Source: Bacteroidetes bacterium UBA1947
GTDB taxonomy: Bacteria; Bacteroidota; Bacteroidia; Chitinophagales; Chitinophagaceae
Length of the DNA stretch: 64,000 nt
NCBI GenBank assembly: GCA_002336915.1
Contig: DDET01000047.1
Span: 62,001 to 126,000, forward strand
Direction of reading: 5' to 3'
The notes under the pieces are model-generated. The model had not been told where the DNA came from and made no database searches. It saw nothing but the letters and a program-made list of their open reading frames with translations. Below, one piece after another: positions 9,901 through 17,623 of the stretch. The translations under genes and the position numbers were made by a program. Every line of letters starts with the position of its first letter. Positions within the stretch are counted from its first letter, which is position 1.

Positions 9901-11242
9901 TAACCCTGTTGTAACACCATCGGTAAGCATAGCTACCAGCCCGGGCAACATTATATGCGCCGGTACACCCGTGACCTTCACGGCCACCGCTGCAAACGGC
10001 GGACCAACACCGGCTTACCAGTGGACATTGAACGGTAACCCGGCAGGTACCAACAGTGATACCTATAGCAATAACAGCCTGAATGATAATGACGTAGTAA
10101 TATGCACATTTACCAGCAATGCATCTTGCGCCAACCCGGCAACCGTTGCCAGCAACACGATAGCTATGACTGTTAACGCAGCTGTAACGCCAGCTGTAAG
10201 CGTCGTTTCTTATCCCGGCGACAGTGTGTGCTTTGGTGCACCGGCCGCTTTCTTCGCGACACCGGTAAATGGCGGAAACAATCCTTCTTACCAATGGCAG
10301 AAAAACGGCAACCCTGTAGGCACCAACTCCGACATATACACGGACAATGCCCTGAGCAACGGCGACGGTATCATGTGTATCCTCACAAGCACTGCCGACT
10401 GCGTATCTCCGGCCACTGCGAGCAGCAACACTATTACTATAGCAAGCGGCAACAGCCATGTGCTGGGGGGCGTGAGCGGCATAACCGTGTCAAACCATAA
10501 TACAATAAGTGCAGCCGTGGATGTACGCACTACAGGCTGCGACCTTATGGCATCCATAAACCCTGCAGGCAACAACCCCGTAAGCGGCAATACGAATGTG
10601 AATGTAACGCTGGACCTTGGAGTGAATATGTATAATGCAGAGCCTTACGTGCAACGCCACTTTGATATAGAGCCCGATAACAATGCGGCCACTGCTACTG
10701 CGAACATCACACTTTATGCCTACCAGGACGAGTTCAATGCATATAACACCGCTGCCGCATCACTAGGCCTGCCTTTGTTACCTGCAAATGGCATTGACAA
10801 TGGCAATGTACGTATCACCCAGTTCCATGGTACCGGGACCTTACCGGGCAACTACACAGGCGCTTATGAATATATCACACCAGTCGTGAACTGGGACGCA
10901 GTAAACCATTGGTGGAGCATCAGTTTTCCTGTAACGGGCTTTAGCGGGTTCTATATCCATACAGGCGACTTCCCGCTGCAAGTTAAAACCATTGAGAAGA
11001 ATGTCTTCTCTATAGTGGCTTTCCCTAATCCTGTACAAGACAAAGTGACCATACAGGTATTCGGCAGGCGCGGCAACAATAGCACTATAGCTATCACCGA
11101 CCTTACGGGCAGAATCATTATGAAAGTTGCAATGGACAACGATAAAGCAGTAGCCGATATCAGCAGCCTTGCAACCGGAATGTACCTGGTGAAATACACG
11201 GACGACAACAGTGCGGAAAGTATTAAGATCACCAAACAGTAA
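6995..11242 (+). CDS. Giant secreted adhesin-like protein: HYR domain split by a glycine-rich module, eight Ig-like repeats, type IX sorting domain
   Basis: 1,415 residues. Residues 1-26 form a signal peptide (ends A-N-T-S-Q-A-Q). Residues about 28-70 are the first half of an HYR domain (CPAITCPGN... to FSYTGG). Residues about 70-305 are glycine-rich beta-type sequence, very low complexity. Residues about 306-350 resume HYR (GLPPGSLFPIG... SFTVTVTD). A diverged second HYR-like unit runs to about 432. Eight tandem units of about 89 residues follow (8291-10443), then a beta domain, and from about residue 1335 a type IX C-terminal sorting domain (A-F-P-N-P start, G-M-Y-L-V near the end). It should be exported by the Sec and type IX systems and attached to the surface; gldN and gldM sit in this window. 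Partner or ligand is unknown. Confidence 0.88.
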   Translation: MTTNYFSLKRALMITLVLALANTSQAQCPAITCPGNISVAKDPNTCGAIVNFVAPEGTNPCGATTFSYTGGMQTYNVPANVSSLTITAKGAQGGSGGGTGGSGAIITGTVAVTGGSTLKILVGGTGSNTGGGPGGGGGSFVTTNANSPLIVAGGGGGNLGSANGNQDASTSNNGLNGYSPAYPNLYGIGGTGGNGATNSPSGGPHAGNGGGLNTAGAVGQCGGPGQAFISGGAGGTGCSGYGGYGGGGSGGNNGSGGGGGYSGGGGSYHTPGNGGGGGSYNAGTNQSNTVGNTGNGSVVISGAAATTLIAGLPPGSLFPIGVTTETYQVTDALNNTATCSFTVTVTDNTVPAISCPANVNTCTNVVNNIAPTVTNGSCSNVTYTITGATIANGVNDASGTFFNTGVSTVKYRVSNPNGNFAECTFTVTVSAVVTPTITISANPGNVICAGTPVTYSATITNGGPTPAYQWKVNNVNVGNAATYTYTPLNTDVITCVLTSNATCANPVTVTSNSITMTVNPTVTPTISISANPGNNVCAGTAVTYTATTTNGGPSPAYQWKVNNVLVSTSALFTYTPANTDVITCVFNSSANCANPATVTSNSITMTVTPSVAPTITITANPGTSVCSGTPVTFTATITNGGPAPTYQWKVNNVNVGVAASYTYTPANNDVVTCVLTSTATCAVPATLTSNSITMTVSPNVSPTINIVASPASPVCAGTLVTFIATVTNGGPSPSYQWKKNNVSVGGNTATYITNTLNNNDVITCTLTSSANCASPLTVTSSSITMTVTSAVTPTISITASPATTVCPNTAITFTAAISNGGPSPVYQWKKNNVNVGGNQATYTAASIANNDVVTCTLTSNATCASPAVITSNTIVMTVLPNVTPAINIAVNTGNIICDGTLATFMATATNAGPAPVYQWKKNNVNVGANSSSYALNNLASGDVVTCVLTSNADCASPSTATSNSITMTVNPVVTPSVSIATSPGNIICAGTPVTFTATAANGGPTPAYQWTLNGNPAGTNSDTYSNNSLNDNDVVICTFTSNASCANPATVASNTIAMTVNAAVTPAVSVVSYPGDSVCFGAPAAFFATPVNGGNNPSYQWQKNGNPVGTNSDIYTDNALSNGDGIMCILTSTADCVSPATASSNTITIASGNSHVLGGVSGITVSNHNTISAAVDVRTTGCDLMASINPAGNNPVSGNTNVNVTLDLGVNMYNAEPYVQRHFDIEPDNNAATATANITLYAYQDEFNAYNTAAASLGLPLLPANGIDNGNVRITQFHGTGTLPGNYTGAYEYITPVVNWDAVNHWWSISFPVTGFSGFYIHTGDFPLQVKTIEKNVFSIVAFPNPVQDKVTIQVFGRRGNNSTIAITDLTGRIIMKVAMDNDKAVADISSLATGMYLVKYTDDNSAESIKITKQ
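8291..10443 (+). repeat. Eight in-frame tandem repeats of about 267 bp (Ig-like units)
   Basis: Each unit opens with V-T-P-x-I-x-I, has a first cysteine in V-C-A-G-T, a tryptophan in Y-Q-W-K, and a second cysteine in V-I-T-C-x-L-T-S. The first unit is 8291-8557 and the second starts at 8558, giving 89 codons. Later units are 89-91 codons. The C...W...C spacing is that of an Ig-type beta sandwich. DNA identity between neighbouring units is high enough to allow copy-number change by recombination. Confidence 0.9.
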
Positions 11243-11258
11243 AGAAAATAGCTTACCA

Positions 11259-11290
11259 TAATAAAGCCCCGCAATTGCGGGGCTTTATTA
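11259..11290. terminator. Bidirectional terminator, perfect 32-bp palindrome
   Basis: Each 16-base half is the exact reverse complement of the other, with GCCCCGC at the core and A- or T-rich ends on both sides. It serves the adhesin gene on the plus strand and menG on the minus strand. The last three bases (11288-11290) are the menG stop codon. Confidence 0.9.
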
Positions 11291-12046
11291 TTTGTGTGCA
11301 GTGTATAAGGTGGTTATCCCAAATGTCAGTGGCCTTGCTTTGGCATCTTTGTATCCGCAACGTTCCAGAACCTCGCAGAACTTTTTGCCTTCCGGGAAAG
11401 CCATTACAGATTCGGGCAGATAAGTATATGCCTTGCTGTGCTTTGATACCATTTTGCCCAGTGTAGGCAGTATATAACGGAAGTAAAACTTGTAGATATT
11501 CTTGATGGGGAACTTTTGAGGCTGGGAGAATTCCAGTATGGCTATTTTACCGCCTGTGCGCAAGACCCGGTTCATGTCTTTCAGGCCTGCTTCGAGGTTC
11601 TCAAAATTACGCACGCCGTAAGCACAGGTAATGGCATCGAAAGCGCCTTCTACAAATGGCAAGGCTTCACTATCTGCCAGTTGCAGGGTTATTATTTTAT
11701 CCAGCCCCTTAGCTTTTATTTTCTTGCGGCCTACTTCCAGCATTTGCTCGGCTATATCCACACCTATTATGTGCTGGGGATTAATTTTGGTGGCGGCAAT
11801 GGCGAGGTCCCCCGTGCCTGTGGCTACATCCAGTATTATATTGGGATTAGTTTTCTTTATCTCGCCTATGGCTTTGCGGCGCCAGCCTTTGTCAATGCCC
11901 AGCGATAAAAAATGGTTCAGGAAGTCATATTTAGCGGCTATGTTATTAAACATATCGGCTACTTGCGCTTTCTTGCTTAAATTTGAGCCCGCGTCCGGTA
12001 CTACCTTAGCTGCTGTTCCGCCCGTATTTTGTGCCATCGGGCACAA
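11288..12046 (-). CDS. menG: Demethylmenaquinone methyltransferase
   Basis: 252-residue SAM-dependent methyltransferase of the UbiE/MenG family. It adds the last methyl group to demethylmenaquinone. SAM motif I is D-V-A-T-G-T-G-D (residues 73-80), the next acidic residue is in G-V-D-I-A-E-Q-M, and the family signature C-A-Y-G-V-R-N-F follows. An alternative start (M4) exists. Since mqnB and mqnD are in the window, the cell makes menaquinone by the futalosine route and MenG would finish it. It is divergent from engB with only 19 bases between. Confidence 0.93.
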   Translation of the reverse strand: MCPMAQNTGGTAAKVVPDAGSNLSKKAQVADMFNNIAAKYDFLNHFLSLGIDKGWRRKAIGEIKKTNPNIILDVATGTGDLAIAATKINPQHIIGVDIAEQMLEVGRKKIKAKGLDKIITLQLADSEALPFVEGAFDAITCAYGVRNFENLEAGLKDMNRVLRTGGKIAILEFSQPQKFPIKNIYKFYFRYILPTLGKMVSKHSKAYTYLPESVMAFPEGKKFCEVLERCGYKDAKARPLTFGITTLYTAHK

Positions 12047-12065
12047 AAGTACATTAACTAATTAC

Positions 12066-12686
12066 ATGGAAATACACTCAGCCAAATATTTGATAAGCAA
12101 TCCTACAGTGGAGGGCTGCCCTGCGCCCGATAAGCCCGAGTATGCCTTTATAGGCCGCTCGAACGTGGGCAAGTCATCGCTTATCAACATGATCACCAAC
12201 CATGCAAAACTGGCCAAGACCTCTGGCACACCCGGCAAAACGCAGCTGATCAACCACTTTCTCATCAACCATAGCTGGTACATAGTCGATCTGCCGGGTT
12301 ACGGATATGCCAAGGTATCGCAAAAGCAGCGGGCCAGCTGGGAGAAAATGATAGCCGGCTACCTGAAAACGCGCAAGAACCTGGTGACGGTATTTGTGCT
12401 GATAGACAGCCGCCTGAAGCCGCAACAGCTTGATATTGACTTTATAGCACAACTGGGTGACTGGGGCATACCCTTCAACCTTGTCTTTACCAAAGCAGAT
12501 AAGAGCACGCAACGCGAGGCGCACGCCAATATGCGCCGCTTTATAGAAAAGATGAAAGAGGAATGGGAGTTCATACCCCGCAGTTTTTTGACCAGCACTG
12601 TTAAGTTCCTTGGCAGGAAAGACATCCTTGCTTACATAGAGGAGCTCAATGAGGCCTGGGGCAAAGAAGAAGAAGAGCCTGCATAA
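12066..12686 (+). CDS. engB: Ribosome-biogenesis GTPase EngB/YsxC
   Basis: 206 residues. A TRAFAC GTPase that helps assemble the large ribosomal subunit. G1 is G-R-S-N-V-G-K-S (residues 30-37), G2 is within T-P-G-K-T, G3 is D-L-P-G-Y-G (75-80), G4 is T-K-A-D (142-145). The ATG at 12066 is chosen because the family begins with this short strand; the frame is open much further upstream, antisense to menG. The C-terminal acidic tail (G-K-E-E-E-E) is short. The very short divergent gap to menG implies overlapping promoters. Confidence 0.93.
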   Translation: MEIHSAKYLISNPTVEGCPAPDKPEYAFIGRSNVGKSSLINMITNHAKLAKTSGTPGKTQLINHFLINHSWYIVDLPGYGYAKVSQKQRASWEKMIAGYLKTRKNLVTVFVLIDSRLKPQQLDIDFIAQLGDWGIPFNLVFTKADKSTQREAHANMRRFIEKMKEEWEFIPRSFLTSTVKFLGRKDILAYIEELNEAWGKEEEEPA

Positions 12687-12798
12687 GCAAATTGTTATTT
12701 TCCCGTTCCACATTCGCGCTGGGTTTGTCAATACAGCGCATATGCATTAAGTTTATTGTTGCTATTATTTTTCGGGCAATACAATAAACAATACGATC

Positions 12799-14559
12799 AT
12801 GGGCACATTTTACCTGGGCTTATCGATGGCGGGAACAGTTTCCGCCGGCACTTATACCGGAGGCACTCTTGTGGAACTGCACAAATGGCTGGAGAGCTGG
12901 GAGCATGCCAAGAAAAATGGTGTAACCGTTAAAGCCACAAGAAAAACAGCGAACTATAATGTTGGAGACCCCGTCCATTTCACCAAAGAAGAAGTGCCGC
13001 AGCACAATGTGAAAATAAAGTCGATGAGCGGCGCATCGGGCGGCGGTGCCAGTGCGGCATTGCTTATTGCGGGCCTGACTACAGGCAATATAGAAAAGCT
13101 GCTTGAAGATGCATGGATGTCCTTCGACGTAAAAAAGATGCTGGACACCGATGACCTTGCCGATCAGCAGCCTGTTTACTCGATGCTGAATGCAAAGCCG
13201 ATAGATGAACTGAAGAACATGATGATGAACCAGCAATGGGGCAGCGAAGACCTTGCCGCAAAGCTGAACTATCTTGATGATAATGTAGAGATATTTCTTA
13301 CCCTGGCTACTTACGAGGGTATACCCTTTCAAACGAGTCCATCGCGAGGCAATGGTGTTTCATATGGAGTACTCAGGACACATCTTGATTACATAAAATT
13401 CAATTTTACCAAGCACGCAAATAATCCCTCGACCAATACCATTCCTTTTGCTCACGACCTGCAGTTCAGGGCTAATAAATTTTTCAAGGACGATGCAGGC
13501 TGGAAGAAATTTTTTGAGGCTTGTCCCGCTACCGCTGCATTCCCCGTGGGCTTCCGGCCACGGAAATTGACGAGGACCAGGAAAGAATACGATGGCAAGC
13601 TGTTTTACTTCAACTACTCCATAAGCAATCCGCATATGGACTATGCTACTATAAAACCTGCATGGCCCGAGGATATGTTGCCCGACGAAGAGTTTGACAT
13701 GTACTATATAGATGGAGGCACTTTTAACAGGGAACCCCATGATCTTGCAAGAGCTTCTTTAATTCAATCGCTGAAGCTGCCGGGCAATCAAATACCTTAT
13801 AGCGGCCCTGACACAAATGCCTGCGTAATTCTTATAGATCCGTTGCCTAACAATTTTGATCCGCAAAAAAAGCCGGGGCAAAAGCTGGATGGATTGCCAA
13901 CTTTTTTCAAACAACCCGGCTATATCATAGGGGCACTGGCCGACCAGGGAAGGTTCCGCCCCGACTGGATAGAGAAAGCGCTCGATGAAACTTATTATTC
14001 CCGTTTTCTTGTATCCCCGATACGCAGGGATGAACATGGCGAGCCTTACGAACTGCCGCTTGCATCGGGTTTGCTATCCGCCTTTTCCGGCTTTATCGAT
14101 AAGAGCTACCGTGCGCACGATTACCAACTGGGGAGGTATAATACATTCCAATTCCTGTGCTGCAATTTTGGGATGCCCAGTGATAATGTAGTAATAGACT
14201 TTTATAAAAATGCTACCGACGACCTCAAAGAAAAATATGAAGCAGCAGGTTGGTTCATGCCAAAAGGTGAACATGAAGAGCACAGTCACTGCCAGGTGAT
14301 CCCGCGCACTTTAGATCCCGAACAGATCAATTCTGTACAACCATTGTGGCCTGCCATTACACAAAGTAAATGGGCGGAGCTTTGTGAACTTGCCCTGGGC
14401 CGTGCTAAGAAGCTGGCCGATGTGATCACCAACTTCGGCATTGCGGACAGTATGCTGGACAATGCTGTATGGAGCTTTGTGGGCAAGAAGAAGGTGAAGA
14501 AAGCGCTGGAAGGAATTAAAACGGAACTGGTAAAATACAAATTGCTTAAGGACTACTAG
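12799..14559 (+). CDS. Patatin-like phospholipase family protein
   Basis: 586 residues. It has the patatin catalytic dyad: nucleophile in G-A-S-G-G (Ser80, after a variant oxyanion loop S-M-A-G-T-V-S-A-G near the N-terminus) and Asp305 in D-G-G. There is no signal peptide, so it is probably cytoplasmic or membrane-associated. The family hydrolyses acyl esters of glycerolipids. It is larger than simple patatins, with a C-terminal region of about 250 residues that I do not recognise. The next gene begins on the base after the stop, so it heads a tightly coupled four-gene run. Confidence 0.8.
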   Translation: MGTFYLGLSMAGTVSAGTYTGGTLVELHKWLESWEHAKKNGVTVKATRKTANYNVGDPVHFTKEEVPQHNVKIKSMSGASGGGASAALLIAGLTTGNIEKLLEDAWMSFDVKKMLDTDDLADQQPVYSMLNAKPIDELKNMMMNQQWGSEDLAAKLNYLDDNVEIFLTLATYEGIPFQTSPSRGNGVSYGVLRTHLDYIKFNFTKHANNPSTNTIPFAHDLQFRANKFFKDDAGWKKFFEACPATAAFPVGFRPRKLTRTRKEYDGKLFYFNYSISNPHMDYATIKPAWPEDMLPDEEFDMYYIDGGTFNREPHDLARASLIQSLKLPGNQIPYSGPDTNACVILIDPLPNNFDPQKKPGQKLDGLPTFFKQPGYIIGALADQGRFRPDWIEKALDETYYSRFLVSPIRRDEHGEPYELPLASGLLSAFSGFIDKSYRAHDYQLGRYNTFQFLCCNFGMPSDNVVIDFYKNATDDLKEKYEAAGWFMPKGEHEEHSHCQVIPRTLDPEQINSVQPLWPAITQSKWAELCELALGRAKKLADVITNFGIADSMLDNAVWSFVGKKKVKKALEGIKTELVKYKLLKDY

Positions 14560-15096
14560 ATGATGCTATCGGCAAGGGAACTACAAAAGGAAGATATTGA
14601 GCTCATAACACAATATTGGTTAAGCGCCGACAAGGCCTTCCTGGAAGGGATGGGCGCCGATATAGAAAAGATACCTGATCATGACTATTGGGTAAGCATG
14701 CTGTCACAGCAGCTGGAACTAAGCTACGAGGAGAAAAAGTCGTACGCTACTATATGGTTGGCCGATGGCATACCTGTCGGCCACTGTAATATCAATAAAA
14801 TAGTTTTCGGAGAAGCGGCTTATATGCACCTGCACCTGTGGAATAATACCACAAGGCAAAAAGGTATGGGAGTGGAACTTGTAAAGATGTCATTGCCTTA
14901 TTTTTTTGAGAACTGCGAACTGAAGACATTGTACTGTGAGCCTTATGCGCTCAATGCCGCACCTAACAAGACACTGGCGAAAGTGGGATTCACTTTCATA
15001 AAAGAATTTATTAGCACGCCGGGCTTCCTTAACTTTGAGCAGCCTGTAAAGCTCTGGGAGATGAGCTATGAGCAGTATAAGGCAATAACGAAATAA
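14560..15096 (+). CDS. GNAT-family N-acetyltransferase (RimJ/RimL-like)
   Basis: 178 residues. The fold is recognised from the order of segments: an N-terminal R-E-L-Q-K-E-D-I block, a central H-L-H-L-W strand, a pyrophosphate-binding-like R-Q-K-G-M-G-V-E-L-V loop, and a late N-A-A-P-N-K-T-L-A-K-V-G-F segment, the usual asparagine-containing acetyl-CoA contact. Substrate is unknown. Its start touches the stop of the patatin gene, and its stop overlaps the next start (TAATG). Confidence 0.78.
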   Translation: MMLSARELQKEDIELITQYWLSADKAFLEGMGADIEKIPDHDYWVSMLSQQLELSYEEKKSYATIWLADGIPVGHCNINKIVFGEAAYMHLHLWNNTTRQKGMGVELVKMSLPYFFENCELKTLYCEPYALNAAPNKTLAKVGFTFIKEFISTPGFLNFEQPVKLWEMSYEQYKAITK

Positions 15097-15455
15097 TGAG
15101 ACCGAAGGAACTTGTAAGGATCTGGGTAGATGCATTCAATAAGGCTGATGCAGATACACTGGCGGATATGTATAGCGAAGACGCCATAAACCACCAGGTG
15201 GCCAATGAGCCCGTTGAGGGCCGCGAGGCGATAAGGCAAATGTTCGCGAATGGTTTTGCCAATGCTGAAATGATATGCATACCCGAAAATATTTTTGAAG
15301 ACGGCGACTGGGCGATACTTGAATGGCGAGATCCGCGAGGCCTTAGAGGCTGCGGTTTTTTTCACATCATCAGGGACAAAATAGTTTTCCAGCGTGGGTA
15401 TTGGGATAAACTATCTTTTCATAAGCTACATAATATCCCACTGGAAACGCAATGA
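15096..15455 (+). CDS. NTF2-like (SnoaL-type) small protein
   Basis: 119 residues with the N-terminal W-V-D-A-F-N-K-A-D-A-D-T-L-A-D-M-Y pattern, followed by G-R-E-A-I-R-Q-M-F, of the SnoaL-like cone-fold family. Members are small isomerases, hydrolases or binding proteins, so no reaction can be given. It is embedded in the operon by overlapping start and stop codons on both sides, hinting at a shared pathway with the GNAT and oxidase proteins. Confidence 0.75.
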   Translation: MRPKELVRIWVDAFNKADADTLADMYSEDAINHQVANEPVEGREAIRQMFANGFANAEMICIPENIFEDGDWAILEWRDPRGLRGCGFFHIIRDKIVFQRGYWDKLSFHKLHNIPLETQ

Positions 15456-16858
15456 CATTCAAAAAAATAACACAGGGAGATATAGCCGCCTTTAACGAAA
15501 TACTGGGAGGACAATACGTGTCCGCTGCCGCGGAACAACTGGAACGTTGCGCGAGTGATGAAACAGAAGACTTGCACTATCTCCCGGAACTGGTGCTGCA
15601 ACCCGGCACAGTAGAAGACGTAAGTGCCATAATGAGATATTGCAATGAACAAATGCTGCCTGTTACTCCACGCGGCGCGGGAACAGGGTTAAGCGGCGGT
15701 GCACTGCCAGTGATGGGTGGTGTAGTGCTGGACATGAAGCGCTTTGATAAAATACTTAACGTCGATAAACAGAACTTCCAGGTAACAACTGAACCGGGAG
15801 TGATCACACAGGTATTACAGGAGCATTTAAAGGAACAAGGTCTCTTCTATCCACCCGACCCGGCGAGCAAGGGGTCCTGCTTTATAGGTGGAAATGTATC
15901 CGAAAACTCAGGTGGGCCAAGGGCGGTGAAATATGGGGTGGTGAAAGACTATGTATTGAATATTGAAATGGTATTGCCTGATGGTGAGATAATGTGGACC
16001 GGCGCAAATGTGCTAAAGAACTCTACAGGTTATAATCTTACACAATTGGTTGTAGGCAGCGAGGGCACCCTGGGTATCATCACCAAAATAGTATTACGCT
16101 TGATACCTGCAGTAAAACACGACCTGCTGATGCTGGTGCCTTTCCGCTCGGCGGTGGATGCCTGCAGAGCAGTCAATGAAATATTCCTTGCCGGTTATAC
16201 GCCATCGGCGCTCGAGTTTATGGAGCGGGACGCCCTGGAATGGAGCATGCGCTATATACAATCCACGGGCATAGACTTGCCTGAAGATATACAGGCACAC
16301 CTGTTGATAGAAGTGGACGGCAACAAGCAGGAACAGCTTTACGAGGATATGGAAGCAATATCTGCCATTATGCAGCGTTTTGATACGGGTGAGCTTCTCT
16401 TTGCAGACAGCCATGAACAAAAACAAATGCTTTGGGCACTGCGTCGTAAAGTGGGTGAGGCGGTAAAAAGCAACTCGGTCTATAAAGAAGAAGACACCGT
16501 AGTGCCGCGTGCATACCTGCCTGAACTGCTGGAGACGGTAAAACGCATAGGCCGGGAATATGGCTTCACTTCGGTATGCTATGGCCATGCCGGCGATGGC
16601 AACCTGCATGTGAACATAGTGAAGGGAAATATGAGCGATGATGACTGGCAAAATAAACTTCCGCAGGCCATCAGGGTCTTATTTAAGGAGGTGGTGCGCA
16701 TGGGTGGTACCATTTCCGGCGAACATGGCATAGGCTTTGTACAGAAAGGGTATATGGACGTGGCTTTTAGCGAGCTGCAGCTGGGACTGATGAAAAAGAT
16801 AAAAGACGCCTTCGACCCCAAAGGCATCCTGAACCCCGGTAAGATATTTGTGAACTAA
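15452..16858 (+). CDS. FAD-linked oxidase, GlcD / D-2-hydroxyacid dehydrogenase type
   Basis: 468 residues. The N-terminal half is the FAD-binding PCMH fold with T-P-R-G-A-G-T-G-L-S-G-G (flavin pyrophosphate loop) and a second conserved N-V-S-E-N-S-G-G-P-R. The C-terminal half has the cap domain with the metal-binding H-A-G-D-G-N-L-H and the closing D-P-K-G-I-L-N-P-G. The family oxidises glycolate, D-lactate or similar acids. No GlcE/GlcF partners are adjacent, which fits a single-subunit D-lactate or D-2-hydroxyglutarate type enzyme. It is translationally coupled to the NTF2-like gene (ATGA overlap). Confidence 0.85.
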   Translation: MTFKKITQGDIAAFNEILGGQYVSAAAEQLERCASDETEDLHYLPELVLQPGTVEDVSAIMRYCNEQMLPVTPRGAGTGLSGGALPVMGGVVLDMKRFDKILNVDKQNFQVTTEPGVITQVLQEHLKEQGLFYPPDPASKGSCFIGGNVSENSGGPRAVKYGVVKDYVLNIEMVLPDGEIMWTGANVLKNSTGYNLTQLVVGSEGTLGIITKIVLRLIPAVKHDLLMLVPFRSAVDACRAVNEIFLAGYTPSALEFMERDALEWSMRYIQSTGIDLPEDIQAHLLIEVDGNKQEQLYEDMEAISAIMQRFDTGELLFADSHEQKQMLWALRRKVGEAVKSNSVYKEEDTVVPRAYLPELLETVKRIGREYGFTSVCYGHAGDGNLHVNIVKGNMSDDDWQNKLPQAIRVLFKEVVRMGGTISGEHGIGFVQKGYMDVAFSELQLGLMKKIKDAFDPKGILNPGKIFVN

Positions 16859-16917
16859 ACGCTAAAAATCCGCGCCCGGCAAGTGTATTGATAAATTGTC
16901 CTAACTTCGTAGTACAT

Positions 16918-17562
16918 ATGAAAAAAGTAATTGCAGTGTTGATATTGTGCCTTGGCCTTATGCATGCGCAGGCACAGGAAGTATATAACAGCAGCGGTCG
17001 CAAAGGCGAAGCAAAATTTGCCAAAAAAGAAACAGGTTTTGATCCCAGCCGTATCATCTTTGGTGGCGGTTTAGGCCTTGGTTTCGGTAGTGGTTATTTC
17101 TATGGCAGCCTTTCACCGGTGGTTGGATACGCTATTACAGATAACTTTTCGGCAGGCGTGGGATTGAGCTTCCAATACTACCGCAATAAGTTTGATGCGG
17201 TAAGCGCCTACGACTACAATGGCAATTATGCCGGCGAATACCAGTTCGACCGCAAATCATATATATACACTGCAAGCATCTGGGCACGTTATATTGTATG
17301 GAAAAACCTCTTTGTACATGTACAGCCCGAAATGCTGAACGTGGACAAGTATGAAAACTTCACAGTCGACAACTTTAATGTTGTGCATGCTGATAATGTA
17401 CGCCAGTGGGTACCTGCTGCGCTGGTAGGCCTTGGCATCAGGCAGCCTATTACCGAGAGGGCATCGCTGGTATTATTGGCCCTGTATGATGTGATACAAG
17501 ACCCCAACTCCCCCTACTACAAAACCATCGATATCCGCTTCGGTTTCAACGTAGGTTTCTAA
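16918..17562 (+). CDS. Outer-membrane beta-barrel protein
   Basis: 214 residues. A signal peptide (MKKVIAVLILCLGLMHAQAQ) fixes the start at 16918 rather than 16888. The mature part alternates aromatic and polar residues in strands of 8-10, with G-G-G-L-G-L-G-F-G-S-G and a final F-G-F-N-V-G-F strand ending in phenylalanine, the usual last residue of a barrel strand. It resembles the small porin family of Bacteroidota (type PF13568). Cargo or partner is unknown. It is followed by its own terminator. Confidence 0.8.
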   Translation: MKKVIAVLILCLGLMHAQAQEVYNSSGRKGEAKFAKKETGFDPSRIIFGGGLGLGFGSGYFYGSLSPVVGYAITDNFSAGVGLSFQYYRNKFDAVSAYDYNGNYAGEYQFDRKSYIYTASIWARYIVWKNLFVHVQPEMLNVDKYENFTVDNFNVVHADNVRQWVPAALVGLGIRQPITERASLVLLALYDVIQDPNSPYYKTIDIRFGFNVGF

Positions 17563-17581
17563 ACTCATAAAATATACCAGT

Positions 17582-17615
17582 GAATTGCCCTTTATAAGGG
17601 CAATTCTTTTTATTT
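17582..17615 (+). terminator. Rho-independent terminator after the barrel gene
   Basis: Eleven-pair stem GAATTGCCCTT/AAGGGCAATTC (17582-17606, loop TAT) followed by TTTTATTTTA. The symporter start lies just beyond. Confidence 0.85.
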
Positions 17616-17623
17616 TACGCCTT

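Noticed and set aside
9785..10459. 224-codon minus-strand frame in the Ig-repeat region
   Set aside because: It repeats with the tandem DNA units and only mirrors them.
11631..12065. N-terminal extension of EngB
   Set aside because: It is antisense to menG and the EngB family begins at the ATG at 12066.
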